This document shows positions 46,332 through 54,375 of a DNA stretch of 64,000 nucleotides, in pieces. Position 1 is the stretch's first letter. Every line of letters starts with the position of its first letter. Below the pieces are notes generated by a model. That model worked only from the letters and a program-made list of their open reading frames with translations, made no database searches and was not told the origin of the DNA. Source of the DNA: JABMOV01 sp964654545 (GTDB taxonomy: Bacteria > Fidelibacterota > Marinisomatia > Marinisomatales > JABMOV01); contig CAZZIU010000014.1 of NCBI GenBank assembly GCA_964654545.1, positions 1 to 64,000 on the forward strand, written 5' to 3'. A program made the position numbers and the translations under genes.

Positions 46332-47834
46332 TCAAAAGATAAATCCAAGTCGAACAGCAGTCTCCACCACATCCAGTCCGTCGATTGGTTTGGAAATTGT
46401 AAATCCCAATTCAAAATCATCTCCATCATGATCAGGATTGAGTGTCATTCCAATACCGGCGGATTTAATCATGTTGTCATAATGGTTGGAAACGTCTGAC
46501 AACGGGTAGTCGTTTTTGTCCCAGGCATGACCGATATCCATAAATGCATACACATGGAACCAGGTATCCAGAAAATCGGGCGTGAAATACATGGCCAGAT
46601 TGGTTTGAATCATCTGATTACCGGTTTGATATTTATACGGGTAAGCATTAACTGAGCCGATGCCTCCGACTCCAAACATGCGGTGTATTGGTAAATTTCC
46701 TTCTGATGTACCGATGATTGTTCTGTTACGTAAAACCAACCCCTCTGAAAACTCCCAATTCAATATGGCGAGAGCAAATATTCTTGTATTATCACCTACA
46801 GGTTTTATTGTTAACCCCGAATCAAAATAACTGCTGATATTAATTAATCCAGCATATCCGGAATGGAATGGAGTAAAAGATTTTGACCGTGAAGCAACAG
46901 TGGTCTCAATATATTCGGCTTTTCCGGGCACAATAGCCAAATTGGGCCGTAGAGATCGATTTTTTTCGAACAAGCTCCACATATCAATTACAGGTAATGT
47001 ATCCTGCTCTACGGATGCCCATAACATTTTCACTTTGATAAACGAAAGGTCCAAGCCTAATCCAAATGAAGCACCTTGTTCATCCCAGCGATCCATAAAA
47101 TCCTGGCGCGCAAAGATAGCTGCAAAATTGTTTTCAGCTTCTCTCAACCGATAGCCATCATCGGTGCGGTGGTCTTTAAATGCATTTGCAAAAAGTATAA
47201 GAAAATTATTGGTTCCAAAACCACGCTCAAAACCAATCCTGCCAACAAGATCCCCCGGTCCGAATCGATAGCCGAGATTGGTTGTAAGCTTAAAATGAGA
47301 TTTACCGTTCCGATCCCATTTACTATTCATAAAATTGATTACTAATCCTTCATTTCGGTTGAGATACAATGCATTAAAATCGGGGAATATCCAATTAGCT
47401 CGTGCCCGTTCACTTCTACGATTAAGATTGAAATCCGTGTCTCCGTTCACGATTTCTTCCTGTTCATATTCACGGTAGACAAGACCCTCTTTCAGATTGG
47501 TTTCAATGACCGACCCGCTAATTTTTGCGCCGTCTTCTTTATAGACAGAGCCACCAATGGCAATAATTTTTCCTTCAATGATCGCAGTGGGATGTAAAAA
47601 AACATCTCCACCGACCAGAGTGATAGTTCCACGAACCGTACCGTCTACGGTAAGGTTTCCTCCGATGAGTCGAATTCTGTCATTTGAGATAGTATTCGCG
47701 TCAATCACATGGTCGCCAAACAAACGCAATTCCTGATTGGCTTGATTGTTGTTCAGCAGTGCATCATAGTTGTGCTCTACCGGTTCAGTAAACGCGGTAC
47801 TTATAGATAATAATAATAGGATAGTTTTTTTCAT
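46332..47834 (-). CDS. Bactofilin-like repeat fused to an Omp85/BamA-type barrel
   Basis: The 500-residue product has a signal peptide (ends AFT, then Glu). Residues about 30-115 form a short beta-helix with polymer-forming character: RIRLIGGNLTVDGTVRGTITLVGGDVFLHPTAIIEGKIIAIGGSV, where small G-x-(I/V) rungs repeat every 16-18 residues. From about 150 to the end it looks like an Omp85/surface-antigen barrel (INFMNSKWDRNGKSHF, GVGGIGSVNAYPYKYQTGNQ, a MFYF-type strand and a final VRLGFIF). No POTRA domains are seen; the bactofilin-like part takes their place. It lies 2 bases after the DUF4097 gene. The function is unknown. Confidence 0.72.
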   Translation of the reverse strand: MKKTILLLLSISTAFTEPVEHNYDALLNNNQANQELRLFGDHVIDANTISNDRIRLIGGNLTVDGTVRGTITLVGGDVFLHPTAIIEGKIIAIGGSVYKEDGAKISGSVIETNLKEGLVYREYEQEEIVNGDTDFNLNRRSERARANWIFPDFNALYLNRNEGLVINFMNSKWDRNGKSHFKLTTNLGYRFGPGDLVGRIGFERGFGTNNFLILFANAFKDHRTDDGYRLREAENNFAAIFARQDFMDRWDEQGASFGLGLDLSFIKVKMLWASVEQDTLPVIDMWSLFEKNRSLRPNLAIVPGKAEYIETTVASRSKSFTPFHSGYAGLINISSYFDSGLTIKPVGDNTRIFALAILNWEFSEGLVLRNRTIIGTSEGNLPIHRMFGVGGIGSVNAYPYKYQTGNQMIQTNLAMYFTPDFLDTWFHVYAFMDIGHAWDKNDYPLSDVSNHYDNMIKSAGIGMTLNPDHDGDDFELGFTISKPIDGLDVVETAVRLGFIF

Positions 47835-47836
47835 TT

Positions 47837-49072
47837 TCAGTCCTTTGAGATTGTTACAACACCAAAATGGCTTGAAATAGATACGTTATGCTGTCCTGAT
47901 CCCTGAACTCCATTGGCATGAAGAACCATACCTTCCAGCTGAATAACCAGGGGAATTTCTGAGTCCAACATTTCTGAATCTTCGATGCCATCAATAACCA
48001 CATTATATTGCGCTGAAAAATGCCTTGGTACAACCAGGTATACATCGCCAAAACTATTGGTAATATCAATGTCCTGGGATACAATATCTTGGGAAGATTT
48101 ATGTATAATAATATCTCCTGTATTGGTAATGGCGGTTATACGTCCACCAAGCTGTTCACCCTGGATGGATCCCATCATTGTTTTCAAATTAACATCACCA
48201 ATTATATTGTCAATTTCAATATCACCGGCATTGGTGAGAGCAACAACATTTCCTACAACACGACTAATTTCCAGATCACCACCGGCGGTCTCCATTTGGA
48301 TATCAGAATTAACTTTATGAATTTCAATATCACCACCTTCCGTTTTCACAACAACCGAATTCCCATCTATATCAGATAGCCGTATTTCGCCACCTGAGGT
48401 ATACGCCTCAACGTTTCCATGATTAATTTCAATTTCCAGATCACCACCTTTTGTTTCAACAAAGAGAACGCCTTCCGTATCACTGGTTTCAATATTTCCA
48501 CCGGAAGTGACCAGATTGATGTTTCCAAGCGCATGCGCCAATTCAATATCGCCACCAGCAGTGTTTGCTGAAATTTTTCCTGCAATTCGTCGTAGCTTAA
48601 TATTTCCACCACCGGTTTGGATATCCAATTCACCTGCAATGTTTTCACAGGAGATATCGCCGCCCTGATTCACAAATTGAATACTGGTACGTTTGGGCAC
48701 ATGAATATCGTAACTGTAATCCACTTTTGACGACCATCGATTTGCCCCAACTATTTTTATCATTCCGTTGACATCGTCATAGTGTACACTGGCTCGGGAC
48801 AATTCATATTCCTTTTTGGCCCAGCGTTCCTTAGCTGATGATAGTTCAATTCTCTCAACAATTTGAACAGCATTGCCCGGTTCACCAATAATTTCAATGT
48901 CACCTTGAACATTATGTGCTTTTAGAATGAGTAGCACATCCTTATCGGTTGTGAATTGGTAAACAGCTTCACCTGTGTATTGAGAATGACCATCCAGTCC
49001 AAAGGAATTAAATATTTCCTGACTGAATCCCAAGCTAATAAGGAGAAAGAAATTTGGGATTAGTACTCTCAT
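47837..49072 (-). CDS. DUF4097-type beta-solenoid exported protein
   Basis: The 411-residue product has a signal peptide ending LGFS with Gln at +1. From about residue 125 to 330 it is built from roughly ten rungs of about 19-20 residues, each centred on (T/S)xGG(D/N/E)(I/L)(E/K)(I/L), for example QTGGGNIKLRRIAG, NTAGGDIELAHALG and ETAGGDLEISRVVG. This is the DUF4097/putative-adhesin fold. The repeats are also visible in the DNA. It lies in the ECF sigma operon, overlapping the anti-sigma gene by 4 bases. It is probably an envelope component whose amount follows envelope stress. Confidence 0.78.
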   Translation of the reverse strand: MRVLIPNFFLLISLGFSQEIFNSFGLDGHSQYTGEAVYQFTTDKDVLLILKAHNVQGDIEIIGEPGNAVQIVERIELSSAKERWAKKEYELSRASVHYDDVNGMIKIVGANRWSSKVDYSYDIHVPKRTSIQFVNQGGDISCENIAGELDIQTGGGNIKLRRIAGKISANTAGGDIELAHALGNINLVTSGGNIETSDTEGVLFVETKGGDLEIEINHGNVEAYTSGGEIRLSDIDGNSVVVKTEGGDIEIHKVNSDIQMETAGGDLEISRVVGNVVALTNAGDIEIDNIIGDVNLKTMMGSIQGEQLGGRITAITNTGDIIIHKSSQDIVSQDIDITNSFGDVYLVVPRHFSAQYNVVIDGIEDSEMLDSEIPLVIQLEGMVLHANGVQGSGQHNVSISSHFGVVTISKD

Positions 49073-50052
49073 TGAATAACCTCAATTTCCTCATCTTGGT
49101 TGGAATCTTTAAGCGCAGTTACTATGGCTTTTGCCTGATTTCGTATAAATACATTTTCATCCATCAATCCAACTACACGCAAGGTAGGGATCATTGTTTG
49201 GCTCGGATAGCGGGCTAGAATTCCAAGAGCTTCTTGTCTCACTGCCTCATTGCTATCTTCCAGTAATACTTTTTGGCAGGCTTCCAGCAATAATTTTGAT
49301 GGTTCATAGTCTTGTAATAGGCGAGCGGATTTCAACCGTACTCCTGGATTTTCATCCGACAACATTGATGAGATTAGCACCAGCATCGTTTCTTTATGTG
49401 GTTCTAATTCTTTTACCATTTGTACAGCCTTTAAACGATTTCCGGTATTTTCATCATTTAAGAGGAAATAATAGAGTAATTGTTGAACATTTTGATCGTC
49501 TAAACCACCTTTTACCTGCAGATCCTCATTGGTTTGAAAGGCAAATTCGATGGGTGAAGATTTATTGCCGGTCAAGCGCATTTTTGTATTTTCTAATTGT
49601 CCCTGCTTAATGACATCCTGCAGTCTGTTTTCAGAAATATCGGACCGGGAAACCGCTTTATCCGTTACGACCCAACGTCCTACAAAAAATGCAATCAACA
49701 CATAGAATACTACAGCCCAGGCAGGTTGTTTTACGTCAAAAAGTAAATTCAGGATTGAACCACCAAAAGATTTGATCCTCGATTTAAATGGTGACTGCTT
49801 TTTATCCAGGATCTGCTGTTCGATTCGTCCACGAAGCAGGTTTCGTTGTCCTTGAAGATATTCCTCCGTGGGGTGTAATTCACAAAGTGAACTTGCAATC
49901 GACAATGATGATTGTAATTCAGCTGTGTAGTTTCTTAATTCACCGTTGGTTTCTAACAGTTGTTCAAATGCCCGAAATTCCCTTGAATCAAGGGCCTCCA
50001 GAACATACAAGGTTGCTTGTTCTTTAAGTGTAGTTGTTAGATTATGATTCAT
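49069..50052 (-). CDS. Membrane anti-sigma factor with periplasmic HEAT repeats
   Basis: The 327-residue product has an RskA-like cytoplasmic start (ATLYVLEALDSREFRAFEQLLETNGELRNYTAEL, residues 13-46) without a zinc motif. A basic linker and one transmembrane segment (about 112-130, WAVVFYVLIAFFVGRW) follow. The C-terminal part from about 185 is a set of HEAT-like repeats (LKAVQMVKELEPH, LKSARLLQDYEPS, RQEALGILARYPS), predicted to be periplasmic. It overlaps the sigma gene by 11 bases. The likely role is to hold the ECF sigma factor and release it on an envelope signal. The HEAT domain as sensor is inference and an uncommon arrangement. Confidence 0.75.
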   Translation of the reverse strand: MNHNLTTTLKEQATLYVLEALDSREFRAFEQLLETNGELRNYTAELQSSLSIASSLCELHPTEEYLQGQRNLLRGRIEQQILDKKQSPFKSRIKSFGGSILNLLFDVKQPAWAVVFYVLIAFFVGRWVVTDKAVSRSDISENRLQDVIKQGQLENTKMRLTGNKSSPIEFAFQTNEDLQVKGGLDDQNVQQLLYYFLLNDENTGNRLKAVQMVKELEPHKETMLVLISSMLSDENPGVRLKSARLLQDYEPSKLLLEACQKVLLEDSNEAVRQEALGILARYPSQTMIPTLRVVGLMDENVFIRNQAKAIVTALKDSNQDEEIEVIQ

Positions 50053-50602
50053 AGCGGTATTCCTTTAGTGCGACGCGCAATTTTTCCATTGCACGAAATA
50101 AATACTTTTTTACAGTTCCCTCTGAAACGCCCATTATTGCAGAGATGTCTTTTATTTTTAGTCGTTGCAGGTGCTTGAGAATGAAAACAGTACGTTGCTG
50201 TTTTGGTAAAATATTCAAACATTCTTTTATGGCGCTTCGAACCTCATCTCCCGGAATGTCATCGTCGTCTTCAGTTGCAATCCAATTGAGGGGGTCATAA
50301 TCATTTTCCGGCCCTGGATCGACAATATGCATTTTGGAGCGTTTCCGATGATAATTATAAGCCGTATTGACGGTAATGCGGTACAACCAGGTATAAAATT
50401 CACTCCTGAATTCAAACTGATTGATGTATTTGAATGCTTTGAGAAAAACATCCTGATAGAGATCTTCCGCATCCTTTTCATTTTTTGTCATTTGGTAGGC
50501 TAAAATCATTATTCTTTCATCGTGCATGGCTACAAGTTTATGGAACGCGGTATGATCGCCGCTCTGGGCTTGAAGGATGAGCTGTCTAGTCGTATTATCC
50601 AC
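50042..50602 (-). CDS. ECF-type RNA polymerase sigma factor
   Basis: The 186-residue product has sigma region 2 (about 10-85: DAEDLYQDVFLKAFKYI, WLYRITVNTAYNYHRK) and region 4 (about 125-180: LNILPKQQRTVFILKHLQRLKIKDISAIMGVSEGTVKKYLFRAMEKL), joined by an acidic linker rich in D and E. Regions 1.1 and 3 are missing, as in ECF factors. It is the first gene of a coupled minus-strand operon with its likely anti-sigma factor and three exported proteins. Its promoter region holds ATGAC/GTCAT repeats that may be regulatory. Confidence 0.92.
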   Translation of the reverse strand: MDNTTRQLILQAQSGDHTAFHKLVAMHDERIMILAYQMTKNEKDAEDLYQDVFLKAFKYINQFEFRSEFYTWLYRITVNTAYNYHRKRSKMHIVDPGPENDYDPLNWIATEDDDDIPGDEVRSAIKECLNILPKQQRTVFILKHLQRLKIKDISAIMGVSEGTVKKYLFRAMEKLRVALKEYRYES

Positions 50603-50625
50603 GGCTTATCGTGAAATTCTGATGT

Positions 50626-50655
50626 ATGACCTTTGATTAGTCATTAAGTTGTCAT
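50626..50655 (-). promoter_or_regulatory. ATGAC/GTCAT repeats upstream of the sigma gene
   Basis: On the + strand ATGAC at 50626-50630 and GTCAT at 50640-50644 form an inverted repeat with a 9-base spacer. A second GTCAT lies at 50651-50655, 11 bases after the first, which is one helical turn. The block sits 24-53 bases upstream of the sigma gene start. It could be an operator or an autoregulated ECF promoter. Confidence 0.35.
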
Positions 50656-50687
50656 AAAGAATAAATTTACAGGAAAAAAGATTAGTG

Positions 50688-50714
50688 AAGGATGCCATGT
50701 TGTATGGCATCCTT
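50688..50714 (-). terminator. Intrinsic terminator of mdh
   Basis: AAGGATGCCAT (50688-50698) and ATGGCATCCTT (50704-50714) pair perfectly over 11 bp with a 5-base loop. Read on the minus strand, the hairpin begins 10 bases after the mdh stop codon and is followed by CACTAATCTTTTTTCC, with a T run. It separates mdh from the ECF operon. Confidence 0.85.
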
Positions 50715-50723
50715 CTGATATAT

Positions 50724-51659
50724 TTAGAGATTGGTTTCTTTAACTGTTTTCTGAACGGCTGTAAGTGTATTCATAAGAGCAGAGCGCTCAGCGTCCGTTA
50801 ATTCGAATTCCAAAATCTTTTCAACTCCGCCGGCACCAATCACAGTTGGGACACCAATAAAGTAGCCGTCAATTCCAAATTCACCGTCACAGTAGGCTGC
50901 GCAGGGAATAACACGTTTTTTATCTCTGAGGTAACTCTCTGCCATTTCAATGGCAGATTGGGCGGGAGCATAATATGCCGAACCATTGCCGAAGAGTTTT
51001 ACTATTTCACCACCTGCAAAGCGGGTTCTATCCTCAATCTCTTTAATCCGTTCAGTCGGAATCAATGCAGTAACTGGTACTCCTCCTATGGTTGCCAATC
51101 GTGTAATTGGAACCATCGTGTCACCATGACCTCCCAACACCATACAGGTTACATCCTGGACAGAATATCCGGTTTCCATTGCAATAAATGTACGGAATCG
51201 AGCACTATCCAAAGCACCGGCCATTCCAGCCACCTTATTGGTAGTAAAACCAGAATATTTTTGGAAAGCATAAACCATGGCATCTAGGGGATTTGATATC
51301 ACAATAACAAATGCATTGGGAGCATGTGTTTTAATGGTATCCGCCACGTCTTTCATAATCCCAAGGTTTATACCAAGCAGATCTTCACGGTTCATGCCTG
51401 GTTTGCGTGGGATCCCGGCTGTTATGATGATGACATCAGAATCATTCAAATCTTCTGGATCGGATGATCCGGTGAGATGAACATCGTAACCATCGTGTGG
51501 GCGTAACTGCATGATATCCAACGCTTTTCCTTTGATCATTCCTTCAGCTTTTGGGATATCATAGATAACAACATCACCTAATTCCTTTTGCGCCGCTAAC
51601 AAGGCAAGGTTGCCTCCAATTTGTCCACCCCCGACTAGCGCAATTTTTTTACGAGACAT
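50724..51659 (-). CDS. mdh: Malate dehydrogenase (LDH-like type)
   Basis: This NAD-dependent enzyme interconverts malate and oxaloacetate in the TCA cycle. The 311-residue product shows the Rossmann start (IALVGGGQIGGNLA), Asp34 after VVIYDI (NAD preference), the substrate-binding loop GIPRKPGMNREDLL (MDH-type Arg residues), ISNPLDAMVY, a DSARFR motif and the catalytic HGDTMVP (His about 176). It belongs to the lactate-dehydrogenase-like MDH group found in FCB bacteria. A ribosome-binding site AAGGAGAATCAC precedes it. An AATATTTG box lies about 30 bases upstream. A strong terminator follows. Confidence 0.95.
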   Translation of the reverse strand: MSRKKIALVGGGQIGGNLALLAAQKELGDVVIYDIPKAEGMIKGKALDIMQLRPHDGYDVHLTGSSDPEDLNDSDVIIITAGIPRKPGMNREDLLGINLGIMKDVADTIKTHAPNAFVIVISNPLDAMVYAFQKYSGFTTNKVAGMAGALDSARFRTFIAMETGYSVQDVTCMVLGGHGDTMVPITRLATIGGVPVTALIPTERIKEIEDRTRFAGGEIVKLFGNGSAYYAPAQSAIEMAESYLRDKKRVIPCAAYCDGEFGIDGYFIGVPTVIGAGGVEKILEFELTDAERSALMNTLTAVQKTVKETNL

Positions 51660-51722
51660 GTGATTCTCCTTCTTATTAAGATTGTAAACAAATATTGTAA
51701 AGAATTGCGGTTAAAAAATACA

Positions 51723-51746
51723 AAACCCCACAATGTAGTGGGGTTT
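51723..51746 (-). terminator. Intrinsic terminator of rplU-rpmA
   Basis: AAACCCCAC (51723-51731) pairs perfectly with GTGGGGTTT (51738-51746) around a 6-base loop. On the minus strand it is followed by TTGTATTTTTTAACC, a T-rich tail. It lies 25 bases after the rpmA stop codon. Confidence 0.85.
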
Positions 51747-51771
51747 AAAAAGATAATGGAATGAGGTGAAG

Positions 51772-52026
51772 TTATGCGGAAACGACGCTAACGATTTTCC
51801 GATCTCTTCCAATTTTTGAAAATTTCACAACACCATCTGTGGTGGCAAACAATGAATCATCGCCTGCACGTTTTACATTGGTGCCAGGATGAATTTTTGT
51901 ACCACGTTGTTTTAGTATAATGCCACCAGCCAGTATAGATTGACCATCAGAGACCTTCACACCAAGCCGCTTCGCATTGGAGTCACGGCCATTTCGGGAA
52001 CTTCCCTGACCTTTTTTATGTGCCAT
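51772..52026 (-). CDS. rpmA: 50S ribosomal protein L27
   Basis: L27 lies near the peptidyl transferase centre of the large subunit. The 84-residue product has the exact family N-terminus (MAHKKGQGSSRNGRDSNAKR) with no extra pre-sequence, and continues with LGVK..DGQ.I.AG.II.(K)QRGTK.HPG.NV and the DDSLFA..DG.VKF end. It lies 2 bases after rplU, the normal order in bacteria, and an intrinsic terminator follows. Confidence 0.98.
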   Translation of the reverse strand: MAHKKGQGSSRNGRDSNAKRLGVKVSDGQSILAGGIILKQRGTKIHPGTNVKRAGDDSLFATTDGVVKFSKIGRDRKIVSVVSA

Positions 52027-52028
52027 GG

Positions 52029-52394
52029 TTATTTGTCCTTTTTCGTTTCGGTTTTGGGTTTGGCAGGTGCTTTTTTGGTAGCTGCTTTTTTTATATTATC
52101 TATTTCCAGTAATGTGAATCCTTGGCGATGACCATTTTTACGTTGATACCCTTTCCGTCTTTTCTTCTTGTAAATGAGTACTTTTCGGTCACGTCCGTGC
52201 TCAAGTATTGTTGCGGTTACGCTAACATTTTTTACAGTAGGATTTCCAATTGATATCTTTTTACCGTCATCAACCAATAATACCGTATCAAAAGATAATT
52301 TTTTACCAACTTTCTCAATCTGAGTCGGTGCTTTGATCCTGCTACCCTTGGTAACAGAAAACTGTTTTCCACTAATTGTTACGATTGCTTGCAT
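52029..52394 (-). CDS. rplU: 50S ribosomal protein L21
   Basis: L21 binds 23S rRNA in the large subunit. The start is ATG at 52394 (MQAIVTISGKQF), which matches the family N-terminus; the frame is open a little further upstream. Family motifs are VTISGKQFSVTKG, FDTVLLVDDG, GNPTV and a YKKKRRKGYQRKNGHRQ block near the end. The 121-residue product has a Lys/Ala-rich tail of about 20 residues (KKAATKKAPAKPKTETKKDK) that shorter L21 proteins lack. Tails of this sort occur in several phyla. Confidence 0.97.
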   Translation of the reverse strand: MQAIVTISGKQFSVTKGSRIKAPTQIEKVGKKLSFDTVLLVDDGKKISIGNPTVKNVSVTATILEHGRDRKVLIYKKKRRKGYQRKNGHRQGFTLLEIDNIKKAATKKAPAKPKTETKKDK

Positions 52395-52415
52395 TTTCAA
52401 CTCCAATAAAGCCAA

Positions 52416-52446
52416 CAAATTTAGGATGTTGATTGATGAGGATCAA
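52416..52446 (-). promoter_or_regulatory. Bacteroidetes-type promoter candidate for rplU-rpmA
   Basis: Read on the minus strand, TTG (52446-52444), a 20-base spacer and TAAATTTG (52423-52416) match the -33/-7 pattern (TTTG and TAnnTTTG) used by the primary sigma factor of Bacteroidetes. TAAATTTG begins with the rng stop codon and ends 21 bases before the rplU start. The identical layout occurs before the citE gene at 60710-60740. Confidence 0.45.
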
Positions 52447-53965
52447 TATCAAGTTCTTCAGTTATATCAACATTGTCTTTAGCACGCACAAACCGGAAAT
52501 CATCCCTCGAAACTTCCGAGTTCGATTGAATTTTGATATGGACAAAATTCTGCCACATTAATCCTCGTAAAACTTTTTTCTTTTGGGATTTAAGATAGTC
52601 TGCATTATCGGGATGAAGGAGAAGTTTTAACCTTAGATTGCGGTGTTTTGATTTGTATCTTCGCAACCAATGGTCTACTCTGGTAACCAGGGTGTCTTTG
52701 GCAATGATATGCCCCGAACCATGACAAGTTGGGCATTCATCAGTCATTGAATCCAGTAAACTAAGTCGAATACGTTGCCGGGTCATCTCAAGCAACCCAA
52801 AATCAGAAATGGGTGATACCGCCACTTTTGCCCGGTCACGCTTCAACTCCTTGCGGATTTCATAATACACCTTGCGCTTGTTTTCCTCTTCACGCATATC
52901 AATAAAATCGATTACAATCAGTCCGGAAAGATCTCGAAGACGTAACTGCCTGGCAATTTCACGAGCTGCTTCAAGATTAATTTTAAGTGAGTTATCCTCA
53001 TGCAGTTTTTTACCAACAAATCGACCGCTGTTCACGTCGACAACCACCATCGCTTCTGTTTTTTCAATAATTAAGTATGCACCACTCTTTAACCAAACCT
53101 TTGGTCGCATGAGCTTATCAATCTCCGCTTCAATTCCCATACTTTCAAACAGTGGGACTTTTAATCGGTATAATTCGAGTCGGCTGGCCATATTGGGAGA
53201 AACATCTTCCAGGTAGGCCTGGAGCTTCCGAAAAGTTTTTTTGGAATCAATGATAATGTTGCTCACATCCGAAGTGAGCAAATCACGTATTACACTGGTA
53301 GCAGTTTCCAGATCTTCATAGACCAGTGTTGGGGAATCTACTTTTTCGGCTTTTTTCTCTAATTGATTCCAATGCTCACGCAACATTTCATAGTCTTTTT
53401 GAATGTTTTCTTCGCTTTTTCCTTCAGCAACAGTCCTGACTATTAACCCAAATCCTTTATCTTTCAATTTGCTTGCCAATTTCCTAAGACGCCGACGTTC
53501 GTATTTATCCCATATTTTTTTAGATATTCCAATGTAGTTCCCACCAGGAACCAATACCAACAACCTGCCTGGAATCGCAATTTCAGTGGTTACGCGTGGA
53601 CCCTTACTGGCAAATGGTTCTTTGATTACCTGAACATAAATATCTTGTCCGGTGTGAAGGTCAACATTGATGTTATCGTGACTATTTGATTTTCCGTTTG
53701 GAACATGATCATCGTCATATTCATCAATAATATAATCAGAATTATGAACCTCGGAAAATGGGAGGAAGGCATTAATATCAAATCCAATGTCTACAAAAGC
53801 CGCCTGCATACCAGGCAATACATTTTCAACTTTTCCTTTGTAGATATTTCCAACCATTCGTTGTTGATCTTGCTTTTCAACATAGACTTCAACTAGACGG
53901 TCATCTTCAAGAATGGCGATTCGAGATTCGCCCATACTTTCATTTATATAAATTTCTTTTTTCAT
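52421..53965 (-). CDS. rng: Ribonuclease G/E family endoribonuclease
   Basis: The 514-residue product processes rRNA and decays mRNA. The start is at 53965 (MKKEIYINES), the usual RNase G beginning; an in-frame ATG at 54010 adds 15 unlikely residues. The S1 domain (about 37-135: GNIYKGKVENVLPGMQAAFVDIG) has an acidic insert (about 80-100, rich in D, N and H). The catalytic domain has VVDVNSGRFVGKK and GLIVIDFIDM with the metal Asp residues. The Zn-link CPTCHGSGHI is near residue 410, and a C-terminal dimer region follows. The C-terminal degradosome scaffold of RNase E is absent. rng before rplU-rpmA is a common order. Confidence 0.95.
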   Translation of the reverse strand: MKKEIYINESMGESRIAILEDDRLVEVYVEKQDQQRMVGNIYKGKVENVLPGMQAAFVDIGFDINAFLPFSEVHNSDYIIDEYDDDHVPNGKSNSHDNINVDLHTGQDIYVQVIKEPFASKGPRVTTEIAIPGRLLVLVPGGNYIGISKKIWDKYERRRLRKLASKLKDKGFGLIVRTVAEGKSEENIQKDYEMLREHWNQLEKKAEKVDSPTLVYEDLETATSVIRDLLTSDVSNIIIDSKKTFRKLQAYLEDVSPNMASRLELYRLKVPLFESMGIEAEIDKLMRPKVWLKSGAYLIIEKTEAMVVVDVNSGRFVGKKLHEDNSLKINLEAAREIARQLRLRDLSGLIVIDFIDMREEENKRKVYYEIRKELKRDRAKVAVSPISDFGLLEMTRQRIRLSLLDSMTDECPTCHGSGHIIAKDTLVTRVDHWLRRYKSKHRNLRLKLLLHPDNADYLKSQKKKVLRGLMWQNFVHIKIQSNSEVSRDDFRFVRAKDNVDITEELDIDPHQSTS

Positions 53966-54288
53966 CGCTATCCCGCATGCGTTGTGCAATCCGAAATCAT
54001 TCGGTATCACGTATTGTTAATAAATGGCGCGGTCTATTGTGTGTAGACGTGCGATTTTACTACTAGCAGGGATTGGATTAAGGTGGGGTAAAAAATGAAA
54101 ACTTGATAATGCTCAATTGAGCGGCAAAAATTTTTGTAACGGTCCTTAATCGGCTCTCCGCTAATGCGGAAGATAATTGATCTCAGGCATCTCTCCAAGT
54201 ACTAATTATATAGGGTTCTACACGCTTCAACGTCATTTTTCGTCTAACCTGGGGACTTGACCATCTAAAGAAAACGTCATAAAATTGG

Positions 54289-54340
54289 GTGTCGCGATTT
54301 GACCATATTGCAACGACATAAAATAAGTGCTAAAAAGGAG
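54289..54340 (+). ncRNA. SAM-II-type riboswitch aptamer upstream of metH
   Basis: The S-adenosylmethionine class II aptamer is a short H-type pseudoknot. P1 is GTCG (54291-54294) with CGAC (54314-54317), extendable by T54290-A54318. The conserved loop GATTTGACCATATTGCA (54296-54312) matches the SAM-II core, and the 3' part TAAAATAAGTGCTAAAAAGG contains the invariant GCTAAAAAGG. The ACC in the loop can pair with GG at 54337-54338 to close the pseudoknot. It ends 42 bases before metH, with a terminator between. High SAM should stabilise the aptamer and shut down methionine synthesis. SAM-V, which shares this core, is the main alternative. Confidence 0.85.
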
Positions 54341-54344
54341 TAAC

Positions 54345-54375
54345 TGCCGGTTTAGCGCCGGCATTTTTGTTTTTG
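54345..54375 (+). terminator. Leader terminator of metH (riboswitch expression platform)
   Basis: TGCCGG (54345-54350) pairs with CCGGCA (54358-54363), followed directly by TTTTTGTTTTTG. It starts 4 bases after the SAM-II-like aptamer and ends 7 bases before the metH start codon. An intrinsic terminator placed before a gene and after an aptamer is the usual transcription-attenuation layout. Confidence 0.8.

Noticed and set aside
47985..48379. Two overlapping + strand frames of 111 and 119 residues
   Set aside because: Both are antisense to the repeated DUF4097 gene; their length reflects the repeat structure of that gene rather than coding.
48020..49000. Repeated DNA that at first looked like an array
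   Set aside because: The repeats follow the protein rungs of the DUF4097 solenoid with variable spacing; there are no identical direct repeats with unique spacers, so it is not a CRISPR.
52872..53216. 114-residue + strand frame inside rng
   Set aside because: Antisense to the catalytic region of RNase G/E; shadow frame.
54111..54136. Palindromes GCTCAATTGAGC and CAAAAATTTTTG as a terminator or operator
   Set aside because: They lack a loop and a suitable T run in either direction, and no gene end is near; kept only as part of the intergenic description.
54100..54288. SAM-I or cobalamin riboswitch before metH
   Set aside because: I looked for the SAM-I core and the B12 box in the leader and found neither; the only aptamer-like match is SAM-II at 54289-54340.
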